A DNA stretch of 64,000 nt from Hoplostethus atlanticus (Eukaryota > Chordata > Actinopteri > Trachichthyiformes > Trachichthyidae). The DNA is taken from positions 7,822,501 to 7,886,500 of the forward strand of contig JAXDDX010000010.1 in NCBI GenBank assembly GCA_034670405.1. The letters run 5' to 3'. The notes beneath the pieces were generated by a model, which was not told where the DNA came from, searched no databases, and saw only the letters and a program-made list of their open reading frames with translations. The first letter of the stretch is position 1. The number at the start of each line of letters is the position of its first letter. Both the position numbers and the translations under genes were made by a program. This document shows, in pieces, positions 50,331 to 63,489 of this stretch.

Positions 50331-52722
50331 TTATGATTGCTTCCACAACTGAATTCACTCTGACGGACACGCCGCCATTTGTCAGGCGCACACACCAATC
50401 CAGGATGGACAGAAAGCCACGTGTAAGGCTCTTCAACGGGTCAAGTGTCAAGTCGTGGTGGTCCCTGGCAGGTAAGTGCAGGGGTGTGCAGAGTGCGGGG
50501 ATCAGAGCAGCCTTTCTTCCCTCATTGGCTCTGCCTGCCTGGGACTCCCGGACAGCCAGCCCCAGTGAGGAGGGGTCAGAGAAATAGAGGATGGGATGTA
50601 AAGAAAGGAGAGAGAGAGGTAGAGCGAGGTAGCCAACCCTAGATGTCTCAGAACAGTCAATCCAATAATGAACAGAGCATGTCTTCCCATACTGGCGGCT
50701 AAATTTAATGTTCATGTCAACTGGTGTTACATCACTGCTGATACCACATACAGACATCTATTTATTGCAGTTTGATTATGTTCGGTCTCTGTTCTGACAC
50801 ATTTCTCTTAGCTGAAGTCCACGCTAATTACAGGTTATACATAGCCGTCTAATTGTCAAAAAAATGTGACAGCTACTAATTATCCATGTGCACTGTAAAA
50901 AAAAGAAAAAGGAAAAAAAAGGAGCCACGTGAAGAAACAGCGGCGTGAACAAGCAATGTAGGGGGATGAGAGTTAAAAGAAGGACACGGGAATGTAAAAG
51001 AATCTGAGCAGTTAAGAGTAGGTGGAGCAGATGTTGTAGATAGGAGAGGAAAAATTTGGTAAATTTAATTAACGGTAAAAATCTTTCACAGGTGAGGTTG
51101 CACCGCGCTTCACATGTCACAGCAAATAAGCGCAGGGTTCAAGAAACAACATTATGTCAAAAGCAAGAGGAAGATGACGGAGCGTTTGATGAAATGTATC
51201 AAAGCAATTGTGAAAACCTGTTAAGTGTTTCAAATATCGCATGTACATTAAAGCCATGATTTTGTTTTCTCCTAGGGCTCCGTTTTGAATGGACTTGTTT
51301 GGGGACTTGAGATGCCGGTCACTTTAATGGTTTCTGCAGTTTCAGCAGGTAATTCATCTAAATAATAATTTAGAAGTGACTTTCACTTACTATTAGTGTA
51401 ATAATTTTGCCGTAATAAGATTGGAAAAAGGGACTCTCCTAGAGGGGCCTCTTAGAGAAGGCTACCCTTCAAGTTAAATTTGTACTTTTAAGTCCAGGTT
51501 CTTGTAATAATAATGAAAAAGAATGCATGTGTTAGTGGATGTAACTGAACAAGGCATTTCTCTGCACACCTACCCTGGGCGAATAAAAGAGCTATGTGAT
51601 AAAACTTCACAATGCTTGTACTGAATTTTACATTTTCAGTGTCACGATTGGCACCACTTGCTCCAAGTATTTTTCTCAATTTGCTCTCTGCTCAATCTCT
51701 TTGTGCTTTTCAATGTGCTCTGCATGGCAAATTATCTTAATAATAAACAGTATGGATGCAAATATAATATATAAAAATATATTAAATATATTTAAAAAAA
51801 TTATAAATATATAAAAAATGTAACAAAATAAAAATATCCTTGTTGTACAGCTCGGATAGTTGTCATTACTCACATAATACGCTGTGTGAGTGAAAGCCAA
51901 CAGGAATTGCATCTGATGTTTGTCTTCTTCTGCATGTTTGGTTCAAGGGACTGTGAATTTGCAGTTGAGGAAAAGGACACTGACGTCTTTTCTTGCAGCT
52001 GACAGTCGATTGATGTGGTGATCCACTCTTTCATGCGTACCTGCAGCTCATCATGGAACAACAGAGATTCCAGAGGCCAGAAAGTGGAGAGGCAGCTTTA
52101 GCGCTGTACATCACTCTCAATGGAAGGGCCTACATTCCCTATAATTGGGTTGATAATTGAGCTTTTGTTGAAATGTCATTTTTGCTGTGGAACTGTACAT
52201 ACTTTATCTGTAGACAGTTCATGTGAGTATAACACATACTTATGTCATGTATACTTGCGTCCCTCAGTCCCTTTCAGTATCCCTGCACTGTTACATACTA
52301 TAGATTGTATATTGTTACATAATGCATTTCTATATTTATTTCTATAATGTAATGTTAGTATATATAAAGCACATATTTCATATTTGATAATCCGTATTTA
52401 AGTAAGAAATCAATACTGTAAGTAAATGTCTTCTCTATATCACTGTTACAATGTCAAAGGACTTTACAAATGTCAACATTATGAAACAATAAATGAAAAC
52501 GATGCATGAAAAATGAACACAACCCCCCCCCCCCCAACCTTAGATCCCCAATGAGAACAAGGCATAACATCAGTAGGAACAAATGTTCCATGTTTACATG
52601 TGTCCAATTATTTATATGCACTTTATTTTTTATTTTTTTACAGTGTTTATTGTTTTGTTATTTATATTCTATGGTGTGCTTTTCTTTGCTGTTACTTTTG
52701 CTGCTGCAACAACCCACGTTCC

Positions 52723-52757
52723 CCACGGGGATCAATAAAGTTTCATCTTATCTTAAA
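52723..52757 (+). repeat. Non-LTR 3' tail GATCAATAAAG plus TCTTAT
   Basis: cccacggggatcaataaagt then ttcatcttatctta, the same terminus type as at 38540. Confidence 0.55.
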
Positions 52758-53062
52758 TCCCCATGAAGACGTTGCAGTGTTTAACATTCACACATTTACA
52801 AGATAAATCCCAATCTGCATATAGCTGAGTAACATCACTGCACTGCGCTTCTCTCTGTTGTGATCACGATCAAAAGGCTCACAACTCTCACAGCTTACGG
52901 TGTTACTAAGCCATTTTTAGGACAGCAGAAGGACATTTGTTTTTTTTACATAATATGGAAGTGGCACTTTAAAGGCAAATGACACTAAAATAAATTAAAT
53001 AAATGAATAGATGAAAACTTCAAGGCACATATGCTTTAAAGAGTTCTTCAACATGGTCAGTA

Positions 53063-53300
53063 ACTGAATTAATTTGTTTAATTAATTTGTTTAGTTTTTT
53101 GTTATTTGTTAATTTGTTTTGTGAATTGTTAATTTGTTTTCTATTTTGTTAATATTGTCTAATTTGTTAATTTGTTTTCTATTTTGTTAATTTATTGTCT
53201 AATTTGTTAATTTATTGTCTAGTTTGTTCATTAGTTTTCTAATTTGTTAATTTATTGTCTAATTTGTTCATTTGTTGTCTATTTTGTTCATTTGTTATGT
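53063..53300. repeat. AT-rich minisatellite, period about 20 bp
   Basis: Units such as tttgttaatttattgtctaa and ttgttaatttgttttctatt repeat about 12 times with drift. Confidence 0.85.
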
Positions 53301-54119
53301 GAAATTTTGATTTGTTTGTTTGGTAATTTGTTCCCAATTTTGTAAATTTGTTTAGTGAAATGTGGTGGTGTTTTGCACTTCTAGGCCACCATAGCCTGGC
53401 GTACGAGCGCACACTGTATTTCCATTAGGCAGAGCTCTTAGGGCTCAACCAACAAATGAAAGAGGTGCACCCCCAAGACCCCAATAACAATAATGCACGC
53501 TTTATGTTTGTTGCTGGCTCAGGATCCCAATACACTAATTAACTCATAAATGAAGGTTGTCATGCTGCTGATGACATGCTACATCCCCACGTAAGGAGAA
53601 AACGGTGCATGACACACATCGACCTGGCAGTGGATGGAGAGAGAACGATGATGTGCTGGTCATGCATAAGTAACCATGTGTAAATTAGGTTTTGGCAGAA
53701 AAACTGGCAGGTCTACTAATGACCTCTGGGCTCGGCCTCGAGTACGGGACTGCATCGAGGCACAACTGGTGCTGTAAAAAAGTAGTGCCAGGACAGTAGA
53801 TGCAAGTTGTTGATTTATTTAACAATGTAGTTATTGCATTGTGGGGAAGTTGCCACAGTACTATCCTATTTCCACTTGAGCTCTAAAGCCAAGAGGATAA
53901 TTAAATATAGACAGTAATACTTTTCGTTTCAACTAAGAACCCCCTCATAGCTGAGTCTAATTTGCGACCTAGTAAAACAAGGCACGTTTTATTTCTTTCA
54001 GAGTCAATATTCCCAAAGAAAGCTGGAACATGATTGCTGAACAAAAAAAATCCAAATAATAAATGTGTATAATTTACTTGATAATAATTGTTTGGAAATG
54101 ATCAAGCTGCATCTCTCCA

Positions 54120-54562
54120 TCTCATCTCACTCATTCACTCACTCATGCATTTTTTCTCTCCCTTACTCACTTGCTTTCTTATTTGTTCTCTCACTAGCTC
54201 GCTCACTCACCCATTCACTCACTCTCACCCACTCACTCTCACCCATTCACTCACTCACTTATTCACTCACTCACATATTCACTCACATATTCACTCACTC
54301 ACTATAGAACTCACTCACTATACTGCTCTCACTCACTCACTCACTCACTCACTCACTATAGCACTCACTCACTAGTACTCACTCTCTCACTATAATACTC
54401 ACTAACTATAATACTCAATCACTCACTATAGTACTCTCTCACCCACTCTATATAATACTCACTCACTCACTCACTCACCCACTCTCTATAATACTCACTC
54501 ACTCACTCACTATAGTACTCTCTCACCCACTCTCTATATTACTCACTCACTCACTCACTCAC
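54120..54562. repeat. (CTCA)n tandem array with ACTATA interruptions
   Basis: CTCACTCA runs alternate with short (ctatagtactc, ctctataatactcac) spacers, giving a higher-order pattern of about 30-60 bp. Confidence 0.92.
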
Positions 54563-55224
54563 TATATGATGCAGGGTACAACAATTTAAGAAGAATCCAA
54601 ACTGCTTAAAATACTTAAAAAAATAAAAAAATAATAATAGCAAAGAACACTAAGACAACGTGAGCATATTGATCATTTCCATGTTTAATAACTGGATCCA
54701 TCTGTAGGGTACATGACAGCTAAGAGCACATTTCAACAGATTTGTGCTAATAAACACCTTATAAAAGATGAGATATCTTTGAGATGTGGACGAATCAGCT
54801 GAGGATTGGCTTCAAAATGTGGCTCCAGGTTATGTCTTTTAATAACAATGAATGTTAGAGCCCTGCTGCTCTGGGTTTCTAGCTTGGGGACACAATTCTC
54901 AAAATTGACTGAACTAAGATCACAATAAATTAATGAGGACATGTAAGGTAGATGGAGGGAAATTCCTTGAACTGACACCTCTCCTCGGCGGTATAAAGAG
55001 AGGGTACATGAAATGGATTGTATCATTTATTAAAATGAAATGGATTCAGGCACTTACCAGGTAGTTAAACTCACACACTATTTGAAGTGACTAATTAAAT
55101 TATTATACGTTGGATTCAAATAAAATTAGACTTTGTTGATAACAACGGGGAACTTGTCTTTTTTTCCTGGCACCCCTCCAGAGAGAATTCAGAGATCATG
55201 GACAGAACAGAACAACAGCTCCGT

Positions 55225-55350
55225 CATCGGTGGGGATTCAGTGTCTTGCACTTCGGTAGTGTCTTGCACTTACTTGTGCCAACATGCAGGTTTGACCTGG
55301 GTGCTCTGCTTGAGAGCCAATGTCTTCAACAGCTATCCTACTGAGAGGGT
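55225..55350 (+). repeat. Diverged copy of the gattcagtgtcttgc repeat
   Basis: ggtggggattcagtgtcttg matches the core of copy A (1650-1810), followed by a short local duplication of gtgtcttgcactt. Confidence 0.45.
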
Positions 55351-55458
55351 AGAGGTAGCAGTGATATAAGAGTTTGAGTGTAAGGAGACAGAACAGAAGA
55401 AGAAGATGAAACACCCAAGGGTGAACTTCCCCTGCTCCTGACAATGGTGTTGGAGGAG

Positions 55459-56026
55459 TGTAGCAACTTGCTACCGTACCGGGTCCGTGACAGACAGAGA
55501 CACAGGTGGGAGGGTAGAGGCAACTGGCCAGCAGGCTGTTTTATTTGCAGGAAGCAACAATAATTCGGTCCGAACTTGACGGCCACTCTCAGCACCGTCT
55601 CGTCGGCTGGCGCACCTCCGTCTCTCCCGGCGGGTCAGCCGTGGAGCACCAAAGCTGCCAGTCCGCCAGGCTTCCCAGAGCGTCCCAGCTCCAACCCCGA
55701 CTGGGCAGCTCTTCCAGGCTGCTCCCGGCTTCACCCTCCGCGGACCCCCGTCGGTCGTCGCTGCTGGTTCCGCTGCCTCTCTCTCTCCATAGGCCGACTT
55801 GACTCACCAGCCACCTGTCGGACTCAACCCTTCTAACCATGTCAGCCTCTCACACTGACGCAACTCCTCTCGCTCACACATGCACACTCGGGTTAAAAAG
55901 GCTCAGCTGCAATCAGCCTTAATTGGCCACAGCCCTGCTCGATCCAGGGAGAGTCAGTCCACTGACTCAACTCTCTCCTGGATCCAGCCTAAGCCTCAAC
56001 ACCACCCCTCCCCCCAGTCTGCCACA
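55459..56026 (-). mobile_element. Solo LTR of an LTR retrotransposon
   Basis: 568 bp with TG...CA ends and short imperfect inverted termini (tgtagca / tgccaca). Read on the minus strand: start tgtggcagactgggg, a 20-bp-scale hairpin (ctggatccaggagagagttg against gactctccctggatcgag), a TTTTTAA-type TATA candidate near 55895, a GC-rich leader, then the poly(A) signal in ctgcaaataaaacagcctgc near 55540. No coding sequence adjoins it. A 5-bp target duplication is not evident (flanks ggag / taga). Confidence 0.7.
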
Positions 56027-56547
56027 TAGAGAAGCGACACTTTTGGATGACACAATAAAGTAGGAAAGGATTGTTTTGGGGGAGGTTAAAGACGGATCGA
56101 TAGTCATTCGGTGTCTTGTGAGGACGCTTCCGGAGAATGGACGCTTGGGGGTAATGGGAGATTACAGGCCGGGCTGTCCAGCTGCCACCCTGCCCTTGTC
56201 AGGAGTTACATTATATGGGACATTCCTACTATCCGCTGCTTTCGGACGTCAATATGTTTGATACACAAAGAAATTGATTTTTCATGTTTTTCCTATTGTA
56301 TCAGAAAAAGGACATGCTCGACTTTCATATTAGCAGTATGGGCAGATTGTTCAGAAATGGACCATGAGAATATTTTGATTTTCTTAGACATCAAGTGACC
56401 CTTTTTCTATCACACTCATTATTTTTCTTCAAATAATTAAGATAATGTGTACAGTTTACCTGTCTATCTCTGTAAATTTCCACAAAAACATTTGACATTG
56501 TGGTGAAATCAATTATTTGAAAATACCAACCTATATAGTGTATATGT

Positions 56548-56875
56548 TATATGTTAGCATTGAGCATACTATCACTCAACATAGTGTATGCTAAAGTGTT
56601 AGCATTGAGCCTACCATCACTCAACATAGTGTATGCTAAAGTCTTAGCATGGAGCCTACTATTACTCAACATAGTTTATGTTAAAGTATTAGCATGGCGC
56701 CTACTATCACTCAACATAGTGTATGCTAAAGTGTTAGCATGGGGCCTACTATTACTCAACATAGTTTATGTTAAAGTATTAGCATGGCGCCTACTATCAC
56801 TCAACATAGTGTATGCTAAAGTGTTAGCATGGGGCCTACTATCACTCAACATACTCAACATAAAGTGTTATGGAA
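56548..56875. repeat. 45-bp minisatellite, about seven copies
   Basis: The unit is ttagcatggggcctactatc, actcaacatagtgtatgcta, aagtg. Two variants alternate (gtgtatgctaaagtg and gtttatgttaaagta), so the later copies form a 90-bp higher-order repeat. Because 45 is a multiple of 3, an open frame of 15-residue repeats runs through it by chance. Confidence 0.93.
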
Positions 56876-58115
56876 CTATGTTCTCTATGTTCTCATCACT
56901 TTTCAGTGTAGCGTTAAACACAGCTCAGTAAAATGAGGATGAAATAACCGGCAGGCCTTGAAGCTTCACAGAGATGCTGTTGGAACATTTGGTTTTCAAG
57001 ATAATAAATGGTTTCATATGCTTAGTTCAGCAAATATGTCTTTTTGGGAATTCAGATCTAAAGCAAGCACTGCAACCACATATCTAATGCAGTTTGGTCC
57101 ATAACAACAAGTGTTCTTGGACAATCAGTCACACTGAACTGAGATTAGAAAGGAAGTGGAAGAGAAAGCGAGAGAAATAGAGACATACTGACTTTTATTG
57201 TTCTTTAAGAGAAAAGAACAACGGTCAAAACCTCACTTCACCTCAGGCCCTTTGTGCAGAGTGCATGTAGTACTCTGCAGCCCCCAGACATTTAGAAATA
57301 TAACCTGGCATTTCTTAGAGAAAAACACATGCACTCCACCCTAAAAGAAGGTAAAGAGAGAGATGTGAAGAGGGCTGGAGATGGGTTTGGAAGTCCACTG
57401 AGCTCCAAGCTTGTTTTGCCAGCAATGCCCTGCCAGAGAGCAGTAACTGGGTAACCGGGTATCCCCTGATATAGAAGAGAACTGTATATCATTTAATGGT
57501 ATTTATGGAGCTGATTTTTGTTGGTGTGACCTCTACACCCTAGCCCTGACCTTTGACCGTTAAAACACAGTTTGTGATGCTTGCCTTTGTTGGGCAGTAC
57601 TGTCACCACTGGGAGCTAACCAGTACAACCCCAGTCAACTATGGTTGACCACTGAGCAGCTTCAACTGAGCAATGTGGTGGGTTGAGCACCTGGCTGTGT
57701 ATGGTGTGTGTGTGTGTGTGTAAAAAAAAAAACTATTAACATGAACAGCATGTTTATAGTTTTGAGGGTCAGGCTAATTGGTCTAATTACAGGCTAAACA
57801 GAGTCAAAGCCTGAACTACCAAAACCTTCTGCACACGCAGCAAGAAATATTCATCTTGACAAGTCATTCAGTCTAGCTTTGAGTCTTAAAGTGTTTTTTA
57901 TCCTTGATAGACGTGAAAGAAATTACTCGACTCTCTCACTGTGATCCCTGCATCATTTTGCAGCATGTGGCTGTGATGTCAGTGTCATCACATCAGCATC
58001 AGTTCTCTTTGTCCAAGGACGCCCTCCAAGCCAAACCTTATTACTGGGGGGGAAGCATAGAGGATAGATATGACGAGCTCTGCACGAGAAGTAGGTATAC
58101 CACTACAGAAAATAC

Positions 58116-58118
<3 letters not shown>

Positions 58119-58156
<38 letters not shown>
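58119..58156. repeat. (GT)n microsatellite
   Basis: GT repeat of about 38 bp. Confidence 0.96.
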
Positions 58157-58158
<2 letters not shown>

Positions 58159-59004
58159 ATATCCCCTCCCATTCCACCTAACCCCCACTGCAAACTTTCT
58201 CTATGATACTTTGCGATTAAGGATCCCCTCCCCTATTGAAACTGGATTATCTGTACTGAGGATAAGTCCTGTTGTAATTATTACCAACAACCTCCTTACT
58301 TTTAATCCAGTACAAATCTGTCATGTCCATAATTATTAACTGTCTGGAGCGTAAATTTACCTCTTCTTTTTCAATAAACTGATCCACTTGAAAGCAATTA
58401 CAATTACAATCTTTCTAATGATCAAAACAATGAGCACTTTCTTAGTATGCTTTGTTTTGTCTCTAGTTTTATTCTATTTATTTCATTTTTATGTCCTTGA
58501 TTCAGAGATATGCACACATAGTTAGATGGGAGACGACTGAGCCTGCCTGTCGCTTTCCCGTATTATTTTGTACAGTTCTATAATTCAAAATGACCTCTGC
58601 AGCGTGACCTACCAGACTCGCTTCGATTTTACATGATTTTCACTTTACACATTTCATTAAAAGTAGTGACTTATCCTTTGTTTTAAAGCTTTTTTTTCCC
58701 CTGTGTCAAAATTGGTTTTGTTGTGACTGTTAATGTGTCATATACCTATTGCTCTCCTCTGAACGCACTGACTGCAATGGATAAGAATATAATCTCCATA
58801 TTTATAACTCCGGTTGATATCATTAATTTTATCTTTGATATATGCATTGGTGTGTGTATGTGTTTTGATTGATGTGCATTATGCTCCATCTCAGCATAAA
58901 CTGCGAGTGAAGATTAGAGGAAAGTGGGGATTCAGCAGAACGTGGTTAGAGTTGGTTCGCACGAAAGCAGGAGAAGTCAAAATACACATACACAATTATA
59001 CATG

Positions 59005-59008
<4 letters not shown>

Positions 59009-59054
<46 letters not shown>
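59009..59054. repeat. (CA)n microsatellite
   Basis: CA repeat of about 46 bp. Confidence 0.96.
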
Positions 59055-59058
<4 letters not shown>

Positions 59059-59337
59059 TGACGGAATCTCTTTCTCATTTGTTTCATCTGGATGATCTAG
59101 TGATCTGTGTTTATTTTGAAAATCAGAGACTGCAGATGTCGGATAACCCTCGGCTTCTCTCTCGCTCTCTTTCTCAAATTGAGCCTCATCAGCATGACAT
59201 ATTTCAGCATCTGCTGCCAAAGAACATGATGACAATCTTGAACAGTGATAAATAACTGAACAATACCCAATCAAAAAATTACAATAAATTAATCAACAAA
59301 TAATTCATATCGTTTGTCCCGCCTGTCCTTGTTGTGA

Positions 59338-59345
59338 CAAGAGGT

Positions 59346-59385
<40 letters not shown>

Positions 59386-59400
59386 CAAACTGCAAGAGGT

Positions 59401-59441
<41 letters not shown>

Positions 59442-59455
59442 GCAAACTGCATGTA
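59338..59455. repeat. Tandem duplication containing (CT)n
   Basis: caagaggttacc-(CT)n-cactgcaaactg is followed by caagaggttacc-(CT)n-cattgcaaactg, two copies of about 57 bp. Confidence 0.9.
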
Positions 59456-60151
59456 TAATGTAATGCATGGAATTATCTTCTGTAATCATAATATAAGAGT
59501 ACTGCATATCTTTGTAATACGCTTAATAATATAATAATACACCCATGATGGACGTTGAGTACTAATTTTCTGCAGTACTTGTCTTTTATATGCTTTTTTG
59601 TGTTTGTTTTATTTCCTCTTAACAAACCTGAAGCAGTAATGCAGTATTGAATCCTGGCCGTCCAAGGATGGTCACATACAGCAACTCTATCTAGACACAG
59701 AGAGAACTAAAGATCAAGTTTAGCCTCTGATGCTTCAGGGATACTAACAGGATGCGGTTGTGAAAATGTCTTAACGGTGTCACTAGTCAGCAGCAGAAAG
59801 TGCTGCCTAATCTGAGTTTAATACCTCCAGCCATAACTTAATGATGGCCTAGATGAAGCGTCTATGTTAAACTGTTAGATTTACTCCAAAGTGGGTCTTA
59901 AAATTAGGAGAGTAAAAGAAGCACAAAGCTTGAAGGGTTCTGAGCATTGTTTTTGGGTTTTTTACAGTTTTTGAGACAGCAAGAAGGGTTGGTTTGGATC
60001 ATATTAACCTCACATATTCCAGTTTATTTGATTTATATTGTGTTAGAGTGTCCATATGCATGAATATCTGAAGATTAAGTGAAGATAAAAGTTGAAATTT
60101 GGCCCTGGGAACTTTGATAGAACTTCTAGGTATTTTATTCTCAGTCATTAC

Positions 60152-60294
60152 TTAAAGCTGCACTAAGCAACTTTGCACAACTTGATGTCTCAGTTAGGCG
60201 AGATTGGACGCTCTTCTTTGTTGCGTACCCACTTTGTGATTCAGACTGACAAGACGGGTGTATTATTACATACACATCTTGCCTAGTGCAGCTT
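60152..60294. mobile_element. MITE with 16-bp terminal inverted repeats
   Basis: The left end AAGCTGCACTAAGCAA and the reverse complement of the right end AAGCTGCACTAGGCAA differ at one base. The total is about 140 bp with no coding capacity. It is a non-autonomous DNA transposon by structure. The superfamily is undetermined. Confidence 0.75.
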
Positions 60295-60914
60295 GTTCAG
60301 AATGTTCTTTTCCATTTGCAGCGCTCACTCACCCTGGTTTATCGTCCTCTAATGGGTATTTGGGATAATTTGCTTTAGCTTACGACATGTGATGTATGAT
60401 TTATGGTGTAGACTGGAATATGTACAAGACATTTTCCTCATGTCTATAATTGCCTATAATTATAAATCATTATTTGATGATATTAATACATTTTGCAAGT
60501 TTGAGCTTTGATGTTTGATGCTAGCACAGCTACTGCTAACCATTCACTTATGGAGCTTTCCTATGTTCCATTTCGTTTTTGCCTCATGTAGCTTAATTTA
60601 AGTATGCATAGTTTTACCTGGATGTTGAGTTTCTCCATTGTATAATACAACTATATTTAGCTCTCTGGTTTCCACTCGAGATTACATAGGTTATGTTGCA
60701 CAGTCTTATACATGTAAATGAGGCAATTCAATTAATCTACTGTCCATCCTTTTTCCAGTTTCACCCTTTCTGCAGTCATTAAAACTGCAGAGTCTCCTGT
60801 CTCCACCGCCACGATGAAGGGAAGGTGTTTCGCTGAGTCACACTCACACATGCATAATGAGGGATGCACAGGTGGAGCTGTTTGAGGCTTGAAGGAAGTG
60901 CAAGTGCAGGAGGT

Positions 60915-61150
60915 AAATCAAATCACATGTATTTCTATAGCCCTTAATCACCGTTCCAGTCTCTAAGGGCTTCACAGTGCCCAACATGTGAAACAATAAA
61001 TGGTTAGTACACGACATCCCCCAGCCTTGGACCCTCACAGAGGACAAGGAAAAACTCCCAAAAACCTTTTAGGAAAAATTGGAAGAAACCTCGGGAGGGG
61101 CTACTCGGAGAGGGAGGGGCTACTCAGAGAGGGATGTGGGGCATCACACT
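60915..61150 (+). repeat. Teleost dispersed repeat (caaggaaaaactccc type)
   Basis: atttctatagcccttaatca, ctctaagggcttcacagtgc, aggacaaggaaaaactccca and ggaagaaacctcgggagg occur in the order familiar from a very common fish repeat. It ends in a local duplication of ggggctactcrgagaggga. Confidence 0.6.
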
Positions 61151-62157
61151 GCACCGTAATGCAATGAGAAACCATGGAAGTTAAAGATGATAGAAGATAA
61201 GATTAAAAAAAATGTAATGACCGCCATGGGGAAAATTAGGTCAAAGGTAATTGCATCTTTAACACCTTAATCCAACCTGAGGCTGTAGAGGATGTTTTAT
61301 TGCATCTGACACAGTGGGAAAAAATACTCGCTTCTTGTTTATTTTCCACAGGGATGTACTGTAATAAACAGACTGACAAAGGGTAAAAGTAGGGAAGAAC
61401 CAGTATTGTACCCCACGCGTGTAAAGTGACTCCAAACAGGAACTTGGACAGATGCGTATGCTGGGGCATACGAAAGGTGGTAGGCAACCCATCTGTCTCA
61501 GAGATAGCACGACTAGTTTTGCCAGGGACCGAGGCGAAATGTAACATTTGGGCTCTCTCTTTTGACTTATGAAAATAACTGCTCCATGATTGATAATGCA
61601 CTCTGGGGCCCCTAGGCTCTGGGACCGGGACAGCTGTGCTAGTTGTCCCCTCTGACAGAGGCCATGGAAGATTATAAACTAACTTATTTCCAATGCAGTC
61701 CTCAGGTAAGCATCAACACCAAGCGACGGACGGAAGCATCAAAAGCCAAATTGGTAACCCAATTTGCTGGCAACTGCAACGCTTCTGCTTTGGAAGCTCT
61801 GGTAGCTGCATGTTGCTGCTAACTAATATTATATCTGACTGGCATTAAATGTTTTTTGTCACTCTCTCATCTTGTTTGTGTGAGGCTCCAGATTAAACTC
61901 ACTCACAACTTAATCATTACGCCGCGGCTCACCAAAGGGAACTGTAAACATGGCTCTACCATTGTGACTTGAAACGCTCATGTTTTATCAGTGATAAACA
62001 CCTTCCTATGTGTGTACCTGATAGGGACGTGAATGGCAGGCAGGTAGAACCCAAACGTCCCTCAGGTATACAGTACTCGCACAGGAGGCAATTAATTACT
62101 CCTTTACCGATGCACAACTGTTAAGAACTGTCTGATGGAATAGGGATCCAGACATGT

Positions 62158-62218
<61 letters not shown>

Positions 62219-62381
62219 CCTGTTTTAGTCTTATCTTAATGCAGGTAGACTGGCGGTCTGATGGGAGGGTCTGTAAAAACAAACATTAATGAATAATGCA
62301 GGAGTTATACCCAGGCACACACTCACCCCGATAAACACATACCCTCACAAACAGTTCTTCTGGGCCCCCCAGTGTGCGTGT

Positions 62382-62434
<53 letters not shown>

Positions 62435-63489
62435 TGACAAAGGCAGAGTTTATGTGGAGGGTCTTTTGCTGTTCCCACATGTTCCCCAAAGGGCACTGGG
62501 ATGTTTTAAGTGCGTTACCATGGAAATTAAGGAGTTCAGTCAGGGGAGGGTGGCAGGTAGCGGTAGAAAGGAGTCTATTGAATATTAATAACAGGTATAC
62601 AGCATCAGTCTGCGTGTCTCTGTGTCTCTGTGTCTGCAAGTTTGTCAACTATCAGCGTGACGTGGCAGCAGCAGGCCGGCTTCGCCACCACAGGCCTGGA
62701 ACAGTGGGATTATGTATAACCACAATTTCCTGTCCTTCGTTATGCATTAATTTGCTAAAGTGAAGGATACTTTTTCCAGGGGTACATTTCCAAAACTCTA
62801 CAGTATGTAGAAATATTTGACATTCAATATCTTGCTAAAATATAGGTCATCTAGTCTGTACAATCTCGCCAGACAATTTTGTCAGCTGAGTCACCGTTCT
62901 TTAAAAAATAGCATAATTTGTCTTTGTTCTATACTGTCAATCATTTTGTTAGAATATGTGTCCCTTTTTTAAATGCTGGATATCTCACTTTGGAGTGAAA
63001 AATAAGCCTGCTATGTGGGTATGTGTGTGCATTCGTATGGACATGTGTGTGACATGTGGCTTGTGTGTCTGTTTAGGTAATGCCACAACATTTATTTGTA
63101 CTGTGTACTTTGACCTCGGACCATATTGCCAACAGAGAAATTGTCTTCTATGGCAAGCAGCTCAGGTCCCCAGCTACCCTCAAGCACGATGTACACACCA
63201 TCATGTTTCACAGCAGAAATGCCACATCTAACAGCTGCCTAGTACAATCACAGTCTTCTACTGTTGGTCAATGAGCAGCTCCACTGGAGCAGTCAGGGGA
63301 GTTCAGCACTTTGCTTAAAGGCACCGCAACAGTAGTTGGTGAGAGAGGTTGTGAATGTTATTCAATCATTTCCCCTGCTAGCCCGTGTTCCTGAGTATAT
63401 CCAACCATGTAGAAGTGTTACAATGGTGCTGAAACCCAGGAGAGACATGGACAGGCAGTGATGGAAACTAGAGCAAATACTGCAATAGT
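61151..63489. other. Intergenic, microsatellites and AT-rich DNA
   Basis: No exon recognised. caattaattactcc near 62090 is a possible homeodomain site. gttcagcactttgcttaaag near 63300 is a faint relative of the gattcagtgtcttgctcaag repeat. Confidence 0.45.
62159..62427. repeat. Two (GT)n microsatellites
   Basis: GT blocks at 62159-62216 and 62373-62427. Confidence 0.96.

Larger units (their letters stand above)
56876..60150. other. Intergenic, microsatellites only
   Basis: Apart from the GT, CA and CT repeats listed, I see no gene or mobile element here. The frame at 57292-57492 on the minus strand has no family features. Confidence 0.5.

Noticed and set aside
50197-50757. Minus-strand open frame of 186 codons
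   Set aside because: It overlaps a dispersed repeat shared with 8018-8070 and shows no protein motif.
54120-54562. Regular repeats resembling a CRISPR array
   Set aside because: It is a simple CTCA tandem in a vertebrate genome, with no constant repeat and unique spacer structure.
56551-56931. 126-codon frame of 15-residue repeats, like a repeat protein
   Set aside because: Explained by a 45-bp minisatellite whose period is a multiple of three.
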